Assembly (NCBI RefSeq): GCF_003254395.2
Contig: NC_037647.1
Coordinates: 9,677,050 to 9,741,049, forward strand
Direction of reading: 5' to 3'
Length of the DNA stretch: 64,000 bases
DNA from: Apis mellifera
Lineage: Eukaryota > Arthropoda > Insecta > Hymenoptera > Apidae
Part shown: positions 22,316 to 35,466 of the stretch, piece after piece
Position numbering within the stretch: the stretch's first letter is position 1
Layout: each line of letters begins with the position of its first letter
Position numbers and translations under genes: made by a program
The notes under the pieces: generated by a model
What the model saw: only the letters and a program-made list of their open reading frames with translations
Database searches by the model: none
Told to the model about the DNA's origin: nothing

Positions 22316-25196
22316 GGGAAGGAGGGAGGTTAATGGGGTCGTTCGGGGAAAGAGATCGTGATTCAGAAGAAAATGAGCCTCTTTTCTTTCCTTTTTTTCT
22401 TCTTTTTTTTTTTTTTGCTTGCGCGCGCGAAGAGAAAGAACACTCCTTCCTGGAAGAAAGTAGCTCATTCGTAGCGGATCGACCCCGCCGCGTTTAATTA
22501 GGCGGCTTCTTTTCCCGAGCTAGTGTCCCCAGGAGAGCGAAAGGAATCACGAGGCGAGACCGAGACCCGGATGTGCTCTCCATCTCACGGAACAACCTTC
22601 CTCCAACCATCGAGGCCACGTGGAGGACCCTCTCTCAATCAGTACGCGGATTACACTTTTAATTCATTTTTCTTCCCTCCTTTTCTTTTTCTTTCCAACT
22701 CGATCGCGTCTCCCGCGTGCAACCGATCGAACCTCGTCAGACTGCTACTTTAGATATTTCATACTCGAAGTGTCTAATATACGAAATTTAAAAAATTGAA
22801 AATTAAGGAATAATCGAAAGGATATCGACAGCTTCCTTTCGAGTCGAGTCGCGTCTCGGTCCGTTCTCCCCCTCCCTTCATCCTCTTCCTCTTCCCTCTC
22901 CCTGAATGAATGAACGGCCATAAACGTAAACCGTGTTCTTTTAAGTGAGGCGCGTTTAAAGAGATCGGCAAAGCGTGTACGCGCGCGGTTGGCTTTTCGA
23001 GGGAGGCCCTTTTTTTCTCTCTCCCCTTCTCCCGATCGAGTAAACGCGACAGAGAGAGAGAAAGAGAGAGAGAGAGGGGTTCTCGAGAGGACGGGGAGGG
23101 GGTGGGTAGTTTAGACGAAGGCGTAGGGTAGGCAGGCTTGGCGCGGATAGTAATATTCTTGAACCCCCAAGAGAAGGCTTACTGCAATAACCCCCGCGGC
23201 TCAAACTCGAAACCCACCGCCGCCGTTCACTCTGCGTGTATCTCTTTTATCCCCTCCCCCTCCCACACGCGAGTCGCTCTATAAATCTTGGCTCCACCTT
23301 TGGAGAAAAAAGGAAAAATTTTCGAATTCGAGGTATCCATTTTTCTCCCCCGATTCTCTCCTTTAATCTTTTCACGAGATTAACAATTATCGTAAAAATA
23401 AATAATCCCATGGAAGGAGGTGGAGATGGTCGTTGAATCTAGGCGATGTTGTTATAGATGCGTGTATATATATATATATCAGGTTGAAAAGGCAAGAGTT
23501 CGAGAACGGGAGAGGATTCGAGGGATCGGTTGAAATTTCATAACCTCGCTCTCGTTTATCCACCGATACGCGCGCCACGATACGTATCTGTGATGCCGAC
23601 ATCGATCTGATAACGTGTTTACCGAGGTGCTACCTCGTCTATGCGCTATCCAACCCGATCTAACCGGCCGCCAACTATACGTATCTACCTATCTACCGTT
23701 CCAATGTTATAATTTCGCGCGTAGAATAATACCGATTTCGATATCGGGATATCCCCAGAGGAGAGATTGATTTCTCTCGTAGAAGAGAGAGAGAGAAGAG
23801 GGGAGGAGAGCTCGTTACATTTTACAACTGGGAAGAAGGAGGAAGAAAAGGAAAAAGGAGAGAGAAAATGGGAAGGAGGAGGAGGAGGATCGGTCGTCAC
23901 GCTCGATTCCCCAACTACGCAGAGCGTAATTATTGGTATTATTTCGAGTGGCGGGAAATGGAGTTTGGGGGATGGCGAAGAAACGCGAGAATAGAGAATC
24001 GACGGTACACCGCGTGTGTATCGAGGCGCGGCTGCCTCCTTCTCCTCGAAATTAGTGGGAGCTGATCGAGGGGTAGAAAAAAAATTGGTGGCAATAAAAA
24101 TAAATTACATGCATCGTAACGGCCGGTAGTATCGGGCCGGGAGTTGGCTCGCAGGCATCCATCCCGCTTGCATACTTCGGGTCCTGATTAAAATTGGGGT
24201 GCGGCGGGAGAAGAAGAAGCCGATCGGCTCGCCCCGAGCCTTCTTCTCGCTCCTCTCTTCCTCTTCTTCCTTTTTCCTTTTTCCCTTCGGCGGCCCCTCT
24301 CCTTCCTCTCCTTTTTCACTTCTCCTCCATTTATAATCGACGCGCGTAACACTTTTCCTTTTTCTCTCTTTTCCTTCGTTTTTTTACCTTCTCCCCTCCC
24401 CTTCCCTTCGCTCCACCTTTGTAATCATCCCCTTTTGTCGTCTCAATCGTAGCGCGAGAATTGGCTGCTCGAGGATTCGCATTCGATCGGTAACGGAAGT
24501 CGCCTTTCTTAGACGAATCGAGAAGGGAGAAGAGGGAAGGAGGAGAGATAACCGCATCCTGTTACACGCGTTTTGCATGCGCCACTCGGAAAAAGAAAAT
24601 AGCGGAGAAACATTGATTTGCCGCTGTAACCTGAGAGAGAAAGAGAGCTAGATAGGGGGGAGAAGGAGAGTGAGAGGAAGATCGAGAGAGAGAGAGAGAG
24701 AGAGAGGGGCACGCGCGTAGGCGTACGTAAGAGACCTACTCGACTCTCCTCCGAGGTAGAACGTAAGAGGCGCGGTATCGACGCCGCGTTCAGGCACTGT
24801 TTTCGCATTTATTTAAAGCACAAGGACACCTAGTCGAGTCCTGGGTTTGCAGTCCGGTCGCAAAGTGGCAAGATGTGTCCTCGTCGTCCACGTAATCGCG
24901 CGGGCCGTGAACGGTGAGGTGTGTGCGTGTACGTGCGTGCGTGCGTGTGCTTCGAAGGAGAGGGAGAGAGAGAGAGAGAGAAAAAGAGGACAAAACTCTG
25001 CGCGAAGAACTACCGCGCGTTCATTACGCGCCATTACTCCCCGATAAATCGTCCCCCGGGATGGCGTCCGCCTCGAAATCCTTCGTGATTAAGGATTAAA
25101 CAACGTGATCGCGTTAATCGTAGTTATCCACACCGATCGCTCGTACGTAACCGCTTATTTGCCCTGCTTTAACTCGACCAGGGCCCACCTCGACCG

Positions 25197-25219
25197 ATCC
25201 TCCTCCTCCTCCTCCTCCT
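25197..25219. repeat. (TCC)n microsatellite
   Basis: Seven TCC units in pyrimidine-rich sequence. Confidence 0.92.
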
Positions 25220-26298
25220 CGCCCCGTCCTGGAGTTTGTCACTCCACCTCGAGCGCTTTCTTCGCGCCACGATCATCGAGAGGATCGTGTGGAAATTCGA
25301 TCGTCTGAAAAATTGAAGCGAAAGCGATCGGGATGGCGAGAGAGTTTTGAGAGGATTGGCAGTAACTTAGCGGGAAACGATGCCCCGATATCGAAGCCGG
25401 TGACCAACGGATTACGAGACGCGCAACGATCGCGTGCAAGTGCGATCGTGTACGCGCGTAGGCGTATACGAGTTTGTTTGTAAACCGTCCTCTCCTCTCG
25501 ATCAACCTCCTTTCCATTATACCTTATACCCTCCCCCCTCTCTCGATCGACCCACGATTACTCGCGAATTAAGACGCGTTTCGAAGAACTTGTATAAATA
25601 TATATATACAACTTGGAAAAAAGCTACCGTTCGATGCGTGATTCGAGCGTTTTAAACGACCGAGGGATCGAAACTCGAGCGCTCGATCTCTTCTCGATCG
25701 AAAAGATGGGAGGAAAGGAACGATCCTTTTTCGAGTGAAACCTCGAAACTTCCTCCCCCCTTTTATCGGGACGGAATCGGTGGGAGTTTTTTCGATGTCG
25801 TGCAGCCTCGAGATCGATTTCTCAGCGAGGCGATCTCTCTCTCTCTGTGTGTCGGGATACGAGGATGAAACGAGGTGCTCGGGATCGGGACGGGACACGG
25901 GCGAGCTCCTCCCGTGAGCTGAAAGTGCGTGCTCCCGGCGCATTCTCGTTATAATTGCACGTCGGCCGGCTGAAACGCGATGTGGATCGCGTGACCGTCC
26001 GCATGGGTAGCGGTTTGACGACGCGCAAGGTGCCCAACGATGTTGCGATGATGCTGCCCCGATCCGCTCCCAGAATCCGGAATTAGCGGCTCGTCATTAG
26101 CGGCCACGATTAACAGGATGACAGTTTCTCGCCAACCTTTCGAGTAACGAAAACTCGTTGCTGATTAATAACCTCGGGGCACAAAAACACCGCGCCGTTC
26201 CCCTCCCTCCGGCGATGAATTCTGCGAATTCTTTCTCTTCTTCTTTTTCCATGATCGATCCACTCTCGTGCAACGAATAATTAAACGCGAGAAATATA

Positions 26299-26326
26299 AT
26301 AATAATAAGAAGAAGAAGAAGAAGAA
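26299..26326. repeat. (TAA)n/(GAA)n compound microsatellite
   Basis: Short TAA run passing into about six GAA units. Confidence 0.9.
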
Positions 26327-26716
26327 GGAGAGATATCCCTTTTGGCAAATACTCGATTATCCCAAGAATCGCGTAGAATTGCAAGTTGATCAAGTGGGTA
26401 AGAACGCGTTATCGAGCAAGTTGATCAGCATTGGCAGGCAGGCAGGCGGAGAGCAGGCAGGGATCCCGTGAAAGCGCGCACAAGGTCGACATACCTACCT
26501 ACTGGCATAGGAAACGCAGCAGAGAGAGGGGGTTGGTTCCAGCCGCCCCCGGGATGGGTGTTGCGCGTAGAACGCGGCATAAATATGTAAGAGCTACCCC
26601 CCTTCGGGCCGTTAGCCCCCTTCGGTGCCCCGTCCCTCTACCTCCGCTTCCTGTTTCGCTTCCACCACCCTCCCTCTCTTCCCCAGACCTTGCGCAACCC
26701 CCGTGAGAGAAGCGTG

Positions 26717-26757
26717 GGTGACGTCAGAGAGCCCACGTCACCGGCTGCGTGCAACGT
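26717..26757. promoter_or_regulatory. CRE-like inverted repeat with third half-site
   Basis: A full palindromic TGACGTCA (CREB/ATF site) lies at 26719-26726. GGTGACGT (26717-26724) is the exact reverse complement of ACGTCACC (26735-26742), ten bases away. The second element reads TGACGTGG on the minus strand, which matches the XBP1/UPR element core. A third ACGTCA half-site follows at 26754-26759. Three TGACG cores in about 40 bases are unlikely by chance. Use by bZIP factors is inferred. Confidence 0.35.
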
Positions 26758-27114
26758 CAGTGATCGAAGCCAGCTGAATCGGACCCCGCCAACTTCCTCC
26801 TCTCCCTTCTCTCCCTTCCATCTATTAAAAAAAAAAAGAAAAGATTTCCTTCCTCCTCTGTTCCTCGTCGCAAACGAGAATTTTCTCGCGAGAATCAGCG
26901 TCCACGCGTGATCTCTGTCGATCGATTCGAGGGAGAGATCGATCAGCTGACGGGCGAGGACTCGGCGGTTCCGTGCCATCCACTTGAATGGAGAGCGGAG
27001 GAAAGGAACAGGACGAGGCAAGGTGCTCATTGTGATGAAGCATGAGTCTGACCTAGTCGGGTAGTGGGGCAGGTCGCAGCGGATGATACATACATATTTA
27101 TGTCGTGCACCGCG

Positions 27115-27154
27115 TACCACCACCACCACCACCACCGTCGCCGCCACCACCACC
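27115..27154. repeat. (ACC)n-rich microsatellite
   Basis: A CCA/ACC run with GTC and GCC interruptions. Confidence 0.9.
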
Positions 27155-29592
27155 GACGTCGCTTCTACTACTACCAACCCCTCCGTCTCTCTCTCTCTCT
27201 CTCTCCCCTCCTCCCCGCTTTGAACACTCTCACTCTCGCTCCCGCCTCGCCTCCTCCTTTTCTCTTTCCTCCCCCGTTCCTCGGCTCTTCCTCTCGTTCG
27301 TGCCGCCTCGAGTCGCGTCGGAGGGCCAGGAGGAGGCAGGAAAGGCAGGGGTGCCATTGGCCTTCGTCCCGGGTTGCTAATCAGGGCGCGAAAGGTGCGC
27401 GTCCCGGGCACGCGCCGCTTCAAAACCGACCACGAGGGGAGACGAACGCGCCACGTGAGACGAAAGCGCGAGGATCTCCTCTCCTCTCCTCCTCCCCGCG
27501 AAAGTGGAACGTCTCGACCTTTCGCCGCCCCAACTTTCGCCGCGACAGTTCGAAACTCCGAATCCGCGCCAGCTCCTCTTCCTCCTCCTCTTCTTCTTCT
27601 TCTTCTTCTTCGTTTCCTAGACCGGTTTACCTCGCTGCACTTGAGAGAGAGAGCGTGTATAATATGTGTCATTTACATACGGTTTTATTATCCTTCGACG
27701 GGGGCCAAGAAAGAAAGACACTTCTCATCTTCTGAGACACGAAACGAGGCGTCGATCCGTTTTCCAACAAATTTTCGCAACGACACCTCGCTCTTATTTC
27801 GATCCTATCGCTCTCCCTCCTGGTGGAAAAGTAATCTTAATCTTGGATGGAGGAAAAGAGAGATCGTAATAACAGAGTTGTTGAGATCGGTCGGTGGAAA
27901 AGCTTACGAGGAGGATTTGTATGAATTTACGGTTGCGCGCGACATGGGGGAGGGAGAAGGAGCGGAGAGAGTGGGGAGGCGCGCGTCGTCACGGATTACT
28001 CAGGATGCGCGTGTCTTCCCTTCGCCAGCTCTTGTCCATCCCGATGGAAATCGCCCAAGAAAAGAAGAAACACGTACGCGTCGGTTACATAAAGGACCCT
28101 TCGTGTCCCACCTTCCCCGCGACCAGATCCCCCGGATTCGTTCCGTGATCGTAACGAGACAGGGGCGGAGGTATCCTCCTCTATCATCCATCGTCTCGTA
28201 CGATACTGTCTACGAAAACAAATAAATAAAATGTACAACCCAATGTATTTAATTACTCAGCGTTGCATATGTTTGCAAAACATTTCAAAGTATCCGAAGA
28301 AAAGCAAACAGGTAGGTGACTATATAAAACAGCGTTCACGATGATAAAAATTCCAATGAATTTTAAATTGACGTTGTTATCCGAGGAATCGAGGGAAAAA
28401 TTTCCAAGTTGGACGGATCGAAGAATTGAAAATTCGATCGAAGGGGAAAGGAAAGAAAGGGGAGGAGGAGCGGCACGCCGCGATGCATTCGAAATATCGT
28501 GTCACCGGGTCAAGTGTCTCCGCGAGTACGAGTTAATTAAGAGCAGATGAAAGATGCGGCGGTCTAACCGCATTATACCGCGTTTATATATACAAGTTTC
28601 TCGTATCCCTCTCGTGACTCGCGACAACATTGTTAAAAGCATAAAAGAAAAAGACGATAAAAAGCGGTGTACGAATTCGTCCTTAAAACTTAGCCGTGAG
28701 CGATTGGGAAAAGTGCTGACGCTCGCGAAACCCGAGATACAACGAGTCAGGTAGGAGATACGACTTGCAAGCCTCGACAGGGTCTAAAGTCTAATAACGT
28801 CCGAGGTTCCAAGTTAACTACCCCCGAGAGGAAGGGAGGAAGAGGAGCCTCCTTTTCGAAAGGAACGTTGTATAGCCTATTCCAACCAAAATATCTCCTC
28901 CTCGACGCCGGCAGTCGAAACGAGCGCTCGTTTGTTAACCGACTCTTATCGAGCGACCAAGAAACTAAGAGTTTCCCTTCGAGAAGAGAGAGGGGAGGGG
29001 AGTGCAATTTTTCTCGCTACATACGTGACGGGAGTGGAAACGACCGGGGGAGAGGAGGAAGAAAAGAGAAAGAGAAGAAAAGGGAAATTCGTCGCGAGTA
29101 TCCGCTATTCCACAGCGTTTTAATCGGCGCTGCGAGGAGAAGCGAAAGTTTCGAGAGGGGCGGTGGTAATCTTCGATTCGTAAATCGGAACCGGTGCTAT
29201 CGGAATTCGCATTAGATCGGTAAAGCCTGATTCGCATTGACACGTATCGTGCCTTTGGGGCGGAAAATATGATTGCTTCTCGTCTGGATGGATAAGCAGC
29301 GGGGCTCGGATTAATGCCACCCTCGGGGATTCCCGGCTTTTCCACCTTCGCTTACTCCAACTTCTCTTTTTCTCTCCCTCTCTTTTTAATAAGACTCCGA
29401 TTTGTATATAACTCCTGAACGATCGTTCGTCGAGAAGAAAAGAAAAAAAGAGGAGAGAATCTTTTGGAGCGCACAAAAATTTAGAAAGAAGTGTACCCCT
29501 CTAACTAAGAGGAAAGGGGGAAGGGGTTCTGGTTCCCGGCTAATCCGGTGGACGAGACAACAGTGTCTGCAACAGTACAGAGAGGAGAGAAA

Positions 29593-29692
29593 CACGTGCG
29601 ATTTATATAAAAGTTGGGACGATCGATAGCGGACGTCATGGTCGGAAAGTTATCGTGGGATCGATAAAAAGTCTGGCAATAAGCTATCGATA
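29593..29692 (+). promoter_or_regulatory. Possible core promoter: E-box, TATA, Inr, DRE
   Basis: CACGTG (29593-29598) is followed by TATAAAAG (29606-29613). A TCAT initiator-like motif has its A at 29638, 32 bases after the TATA start, which is near the usual spacing. A perfect TATCGATA (DREF core) lies at 29685-29692 and another CACGTG at 29718-29723. The combination is visible, and its use as a promoter is inferred. The first downstream frames are short and unrecognised. Confidence 0.27.
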
Positions 29693-30444
29693 CGGAGGCA
29701 GCGTCGTTTTATTGTGTCACGTGCGAGGCCGTGCCCGTGCAACCCCTCCGCGTCTATATATCAGTCGCGTCAGAGGGGAGACGTCGATATCCCTCGATCA
29801 ATCATTAATAAGGCCTGAAACCCCAAATACATACGGGACCGGAGAGGGAGAGAGCCGAGAATCCAGAAAAATTGTATATCGGCAACTGTTTCTGTGCCGT
29901 GAGCGCCGCGAATTGATGGAATTTTATATCTTCCCGGCGGTGATTTCTTACTCCACATCCCTCCCCCCCGTCGCAACGTTTCCAACGGACCGTCACGTTT
30001 TCGCTTTTGCCCGCCACTTGCTTTACCTCCACAGGAACCGACTTTTCGCTTACTAGCCGATTTATGGCGGCGAGCATCGCGACACGATTTTCAACTTATC
30101 GTCCAACAACGCGCTCCCCCCTCCTCTTTTCTCTCTCTTCCTCTCTCTCTTTAAAAATAAAGTCGATCGCTTTATTATATCCCCCTCCCTCGTTCTCTCT
30201 CTTCAATTCGCATCGCTTTCGACTCTAACTCTTCGTGTGTATATATATATATATATTGTACGAAAGAAGGAATTTCGTTTCTCGTTTGGAACGATCTTTG
30301 CAGAAGGGAGAGTCTCGAGAGTTTTAACGAAAGCTTGTCCCTTCCTTTCGGTCTGATTTTCAAATTTTCGCGTCATCCGAACACGAGTTGCTCCCCAGAA
30401 ACGGCGTTTCCATCGGGAATCCCCGGGGGAGGAGGGTGGGGGGA

Positions 30445-30467
30445 GGTTGGTTGGTTGGTTGGTTGGT
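30445..30467. repeat. (GGTT)n tetranucleotide repeat
   Basis: Nearly six uninterrupted GGTT units. Confidence 0.95.
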
Positions 30468-31359
30468 CGTTACGATCCAGGAACAGCCGAGGAGTGGATA
30501 CAGAGTTGCGGTTTAAAACTCGTCGTCTCCCTCTTCTCGTCTCTCCTCTGCTCTTCTCTCGATCGGCAACGACCCCATCAGGAACTCGGGATTCAGCACA
30601 GGCTGATCAGCAGAAACGCGCCAGCCCTTGCCTTCACTTGCACTCACGAGAACGACCCTCGATGTCTTTACAGTCGATGACTACCCTCTCCTCCTCTCTT
30701 GTCTCGCCGAAAGGGAGGGACGATGACAGCGGAAACGGTGGAATTCGCTTTTTGACATTACATACACACACACACACACAAGTATATACGCTTCCATTCC
30801 TTCTCGACGATCTGGAAAGAGGGTGGACAAAGGTAAAGGGTATTGCGAAACTCGTTCCACTTTCTCGTTTCGAAGAGAATATCATTCGATAATCGTAATC
30901 AGCTCGAAGGGATTAAAAGGTTTCGAGATCGGGAGACGGTTGGAAGAGTGATCCTCGTCACGGAGGCAAAGTCGCGGCCGATATTCACGGCTATAAACTT
31001 CCCGAAGGAAGGAAGACAAACGCGGCCTCGATGCCGAACGTTGCATCATTGATGCACGCTATTCCCCAAACGGCGCTAAGGTCGTGGTTTATCTGGCAAT
31101 AACCGTGAAATATCTGCGGCCGAGACGCGCCGTGTCGTGGCCGATTGCCGCCAACCATTTCCATCCCGTTAAATCTCCTCCCCCTCTTCTTTTCGCTCCC
31201 CTTCGATCTCTCACTCTCACGTCCATCACCGACCGAATCGTCATCGTTGAGAACCGACTCAGAATCATCACATCCGGATCGAAGCGGAGCTCGTATAAAT
31301 CCGATCGAAGGAGGAATCGTTCGACCGAAGAAAGAAAGAAAGAAAGGAGGAAAGGAGAC

Positions 31360-31393
31360 GGCCCTTATAGGGGCCAGACGGCGGCTATAAGGC
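31360..31393. repeat. Imperfect hairpin GGCCCTTATAG / CTATAAGGCC
   Basis: GGCCCTTATAG (31360-31370) pairs with CTATAAGGCC (31384-31393) with one bulged C and a 13-base loop. Further GGCC words flank it. The stem is too short to call a microRNA precursor. Confidence 0.65.
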
Positions 31394-34300
31394 CCTTGGC
31401 CAGTAACAATGCGGCTTCGGCTTCGCGGTGTGTCTCGTAAATATAAATGATGCCGCGACGCGAGGGTTATACGAGCCCTGCTGCTACCGTGCGCTCCTCC
31501 GACCACGAATTCCTCCTCGTCTCCATCCTTCCTCCTCTCTCTCTCCCTTCTTCCTCGACGTACAAACGCTCGACATGCAATTCGCAACTGATCCAAGTGA
31601 CACGAGGTCAGGACGACGAATCGAGAGGAAGGGATAACGGTCGATCGGTTTCGAAGGTGGATAAGGGATCGGTCGAGTTAAAAGTGGCGAAGAGAGGAAA
31701 AGGGAGGAGGAGGAGGAGATAAGATGGAGAGAGAGAGAGAGAGAGGAGGGCGGGGAAGGTCCATTAGGCGGTATCGGGACCATCGCACGGTAGCACCGAC
31801 GCTCTCTGCATCTCAATGCCCTCGCTCGCCCCCTAACCCCCGAACGAACGGGCGAGCGAGGCGGAGGAGGGCCTCGATTTTTCGCTCCTCGCCTCGCCGA
31901 CCTTCCTTCGGCCCCCACCGACACATGGCCCATGCCGAATCCACAGCGAAAAAGCTGCCGCCGACCGAACACCGGTAGCCCAGAAACCGCCCCTCTCCCC
32001 CTCGCCTCGCCTCGAGTTCGTCGCGATTTCGGATCATAGGAAACTGCGTGTATCTCCGTGTCTCTGAAAAATCCATTAGTGGAAGGGAGGGGGGAGGGAA
32101 GAGGAAGAAGGGAGGATGGGTGTATTCGTGTTGGAATATAATACGAGACGTTTCTCGAGGCTGAGGGAGGGGAGGCAAAAAGCGATGGCGTGTAAACTCG
32201 CTATCTTTTTACCGGATTCCGAAACGCCTCGAAATGTTAATTCGAGGAGAGGAGAGGCGCGGTTTTGCGGGGAATAAAAATAAATCTTGCCGCATTCCCG
32301 GGGAATAGCCAGACACAGATTCTTACCTCACCGATCACCTTTTTTTCTCTTCTCCTTTCTCTCTCTCTCCAAGACATCGCTCGACATCGTCGATTTCGCT
32401 CGACGAAATCGATCTCCCCCTCTCACGGGTGGATCCTTCCTCGTAAACACGAGGGACATATCGCCGCGGATCTCTCTTTTTCTTCGAGCAGGCGAAGGAC
32501 GCCGCGCTCCGCTTCTTCTCGAAATGTCGACGTACGCGTAGATCTTGCTCGATCTCGAAAAATAAAAAAAGAAAAAAATACTCCAGATAGAAAGAACTTA
32601 CTTTTATTATAAGTAAAGAATAAACGAAGGATCTTAAGATAATTCCACGAGAATTGCACGCGATCGTGAATTGGAGAGGATAAATAAAGAAAGAAGAGTT
32701 GAAGCGTGGTCCGCGAATAATCGAACAGTTGAAAGGATCGGCGGGGGCAGTGGTGGATGCACGATAAAGCGAAACGGCTGCGCCTTTTAATTGGAGCTTC
32801 TGACGCGTTTCTGGCATTAAGTATGATGTTGCGTTGACTTCAATTAAAATGGAAATCGGGGATGGCCTCTCCTTCTCCACTCCTCCCTGTCTCCTCTTCC
32901 TCCTCTTCTTCTTCTTCTTCTTTCGCACACGTACGAGACTCACACGTATCTTCTTGAGCGCCTCCACGCAACAACAACAACAGCGGCAACAACAACAACT
33001 AAACCCTCCTCCGCTCTCCTCCTTTTCTCCTCGTCCCTCCCTCCCTCGTCGGGGAGGAGCAGCATTCGTGTGTCCCGATCTGAAAATAGTTCGGTGCTCG
33101 TCGGGGCCCCTAATGAAGCCGAGATTAGAAGTGAGCCCCGGGTCTGGAACGGTAGATACGGGGCGCAATTAACACTGAAATATCATCGGTGTGGGCCCGT
33201 TAGGGACCCGGTATACGACACGGTGCGCGTCTCGGGTGGTGGGGCTTCCAAGGAGAAACAGGGATCCGGGCACTCGAGACAAGGGACCAAAGGACCGGCC
33301 AATTTTATGGACTCCTAAATTAGCCGATCCCCGCTCGCCGATTCGCGCCAACTACCCGTCAAGGAGCTACTCGTTACGCGGCAACGTCCATCCTGCAAAC
33401 CTTCTCTCTCTTCTCGACTTCCTTGATTTCCGTCGCAACGACACGAAATTAATCTCCAACAGCCTCGTCTTTGAACGATTGTATGAAGAGGAGAAGGAGT
33501 TTATCCTCGAAATCGCGATTCAGCGAAGAGCAGGAGGAGGAGGAGGATCGTGAACCCCGGTGGGTGTCTAATAGAAGGTAAAGTGGCTCGGGCCCCGGCT
33601 CGCCGTGCGTGCTCCACGGATGGTAGAGGCTTAATAAGACATCGTGACTCGGCGTAACGTCAGTCCCTTAAGTGATCGGTTAATTGTACATTAAACCGTG
33701 GATAATAGAATTATCGGCACCGAAAGGGGGGCACGGAAGCGAGAAAAGGGAACGGGAAAAAAAGAATCGAAACCTTCTCCTTTCTTTCTTTTCCCTTTTA
33801 TTTTTATCGTGTAAAGAAAAAGATCGCTTTCTCCCTCCTTCCGTGAAATTCGAATTCCTCCCCCAATTTGGGATAATTGGATACGCAAGAGGATAATTTC
33901 TCTATTAATTATCGGACGATCTAGCGACGCGGATCGAAATAAAAATACCGATACCGATCGCTGGTCAAAAGAAAAGGAAAGATAAATATATGGAGTATCC
34001 GAGTAATTAATGAAGCGATCCGCGATACCATTTTAACGAAACGCGCACGAGGCACGAGGACTGGTTCCCCCCTCCTCCCCTCGAATCGCATGCGCCGCTT
34101 CGTGTTTCGCCGCCACGATCCGATTTAAATAACCAGAATCCGCTGCCTCCGATCGTTTCCTTTCGAAACCGCGTCAACTACGAAGAGAGTAACGGAAGAA
34201 GGAGGATGAAACGAATCAATTGGAGGGACATTACGGGAGGAGGAGGAGGTCGAAAGCGTGGACACGAAGAATCGTGCGGGCCATCGAACCGAGGACAAGA

Positions 34301-35430
34301 AGAGGAGGAATAAGAAGAACGGGACACGAGGAATGAAGAGGGAGGAGGAGGAGGTGGTGGTAGACAGGTTGCGAGAGATTGCGCGATTGGTACCCGGAGC
34401 TAAACGCGTTAACCACGAAGAGCTCGTTCGGGAAATATGCGGGTCTTGGCCGTAACCCGTGTACCCGATCCCCGGAGAAAGAGCACGTGCTTCTTCGCTT
34501 CGTTTATTAACCGGTGGGTTAATTCGCCGTTTAGAGGCCGCCACCGCCGCCGCCGCCGCTTGCATTATAAAGCGAAACGATCCCCCCCCGCGATAGGGAT
34601 TCATTAACCATCGTTAATTAAGACATTATCACGTCATAACGATCTCGAGCCGAGATCCTTTAATGAATGAACGAAACACGCCTCATAAATAATTAATCCG
34701 CCGATCGGCCAGCTCTAGCCGACCACCGCTCTCGTGCTCCACCACGCGAAAACCGCTCCTCTAACCATCCCTGTATAATCCTACGTCTATGTCCTCTCTT
34801 CTTCCCTCGAAATTCTCTCGAAATCTCTTCCTTTCTTCCATTCGAGTACAAGTTGGAGCGATCGTTCGAGAGAGAAGACGTAAATCGGTGCGCAGAGCAC
34901 GAAAGAAGGAGCGATCGTTGATTTATTTACGATGTTTCGTCGATCAAACACCCGATTGCCATCGAATCGTGTATCGCGTATATTTTCGACCACGATTTAC
35001 CAGAAAGAGAGAGAGAGGGAGGGTAGTTTCGATAAAATCGATCGATGGCCAAGTTTTGCAAATTACGGCCGAGCACGGAACAGAAGCAGCAGCAACAACA
35101 AGAACAGAGCAGCGACGACGAGTCGAGTTCTCGAGATCGTTCTCGGTTGACACTTGCCCCCGGGAGAGGGGAGGGGAGGCAGGGGCCGGTTGCCGGCGTG
35201 TAAAATCGCGCGAGGACAAGAGCCGCTTAATTCAAAACGCGTATCGCGAAAAGTCACGAGCACGTATATACCGTAGCGTGGCTATACCGGCTTCCTGCGC
35301 CGTACCTGTTCCCCCGTCCCGGTTCGCTCGAGCACGCTTAGTTACGTCTAGATATACCGGAAAATCCGGTATGTGACACGACCTGCCCTTCCCGTTTCGT
35401 TAAGTCTCTCTCTCTCTTCTTTTTTTTTCT

Positions 35431-35466
35431 TTCCCTTTCCTTTCCTTTCCTTTCCTTTCTTTTCTT
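35431..35466. repeat. (CCTTT)n pentanucleotide repeat
   Basis: Five or so CCTTT units with slightly imperfect ends. Confidence 0.88.

Larger units (their letters stand above)
21601..27000. other. Gene-poor stretch around a tandem duplication
   Basis: After the 205-bp tandem duplication at 21899-22315 the DNA is mostly pyrimidine/purine-rich with short unique islands at 22480-22650, 23560-23720, 24080-24220 and 25930-26130. Repeats include TA at 23463-23479, GA near 24686, TCC at 25200-25219 and TAA/GAA at 26299-26326. A CRE-like element lies at 26717-26757. The open frames here are low-complexity or overlapping and none resembles a known protein. Confidence 0.6.
27001..32000. other. Gene-poor stretch with possible promoter at 29.6 kb
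   Basis: Repeats include ACC/GCC (27115-27154), CT near 27187, TTC near 27595-27611, TA near 30239, GGTT (30445-30467), CA near 30763 and GA near 31726. The DNA at 28200-28760 and 29200-29320 is AT-richer and mostly unique. A TATA/Inr/DRE group lies at 29593-29692 and a hairpin at 31360-31393. Plus and minus frames over 27060-28225 are long but Ser/Arg/Pro-rich, overlap on both strands and show no domain. I see no recognisable gene. Confidence 0.6.

Noticed and set aside
25949..25966. AATTGCACGTCGGCCGGC, resembling miR-92
   Set aside because: Only the seed matches, and no precursor hairpin is evident.
26638..27672. 344-codon minus-strand open frame
   Set aside because: It is full of Arg, Gly, Glu and Val runs from ACC/GGA/CT repeats. 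A plus-strand frame of 223 codons overlaps it and no domain is visible.
27374..28225. 283-codon plus-strand open frame
   Set aside because: Ser/Leu/Arg-rich start from CTC repeats, overlapping other frames, and unrecognised.
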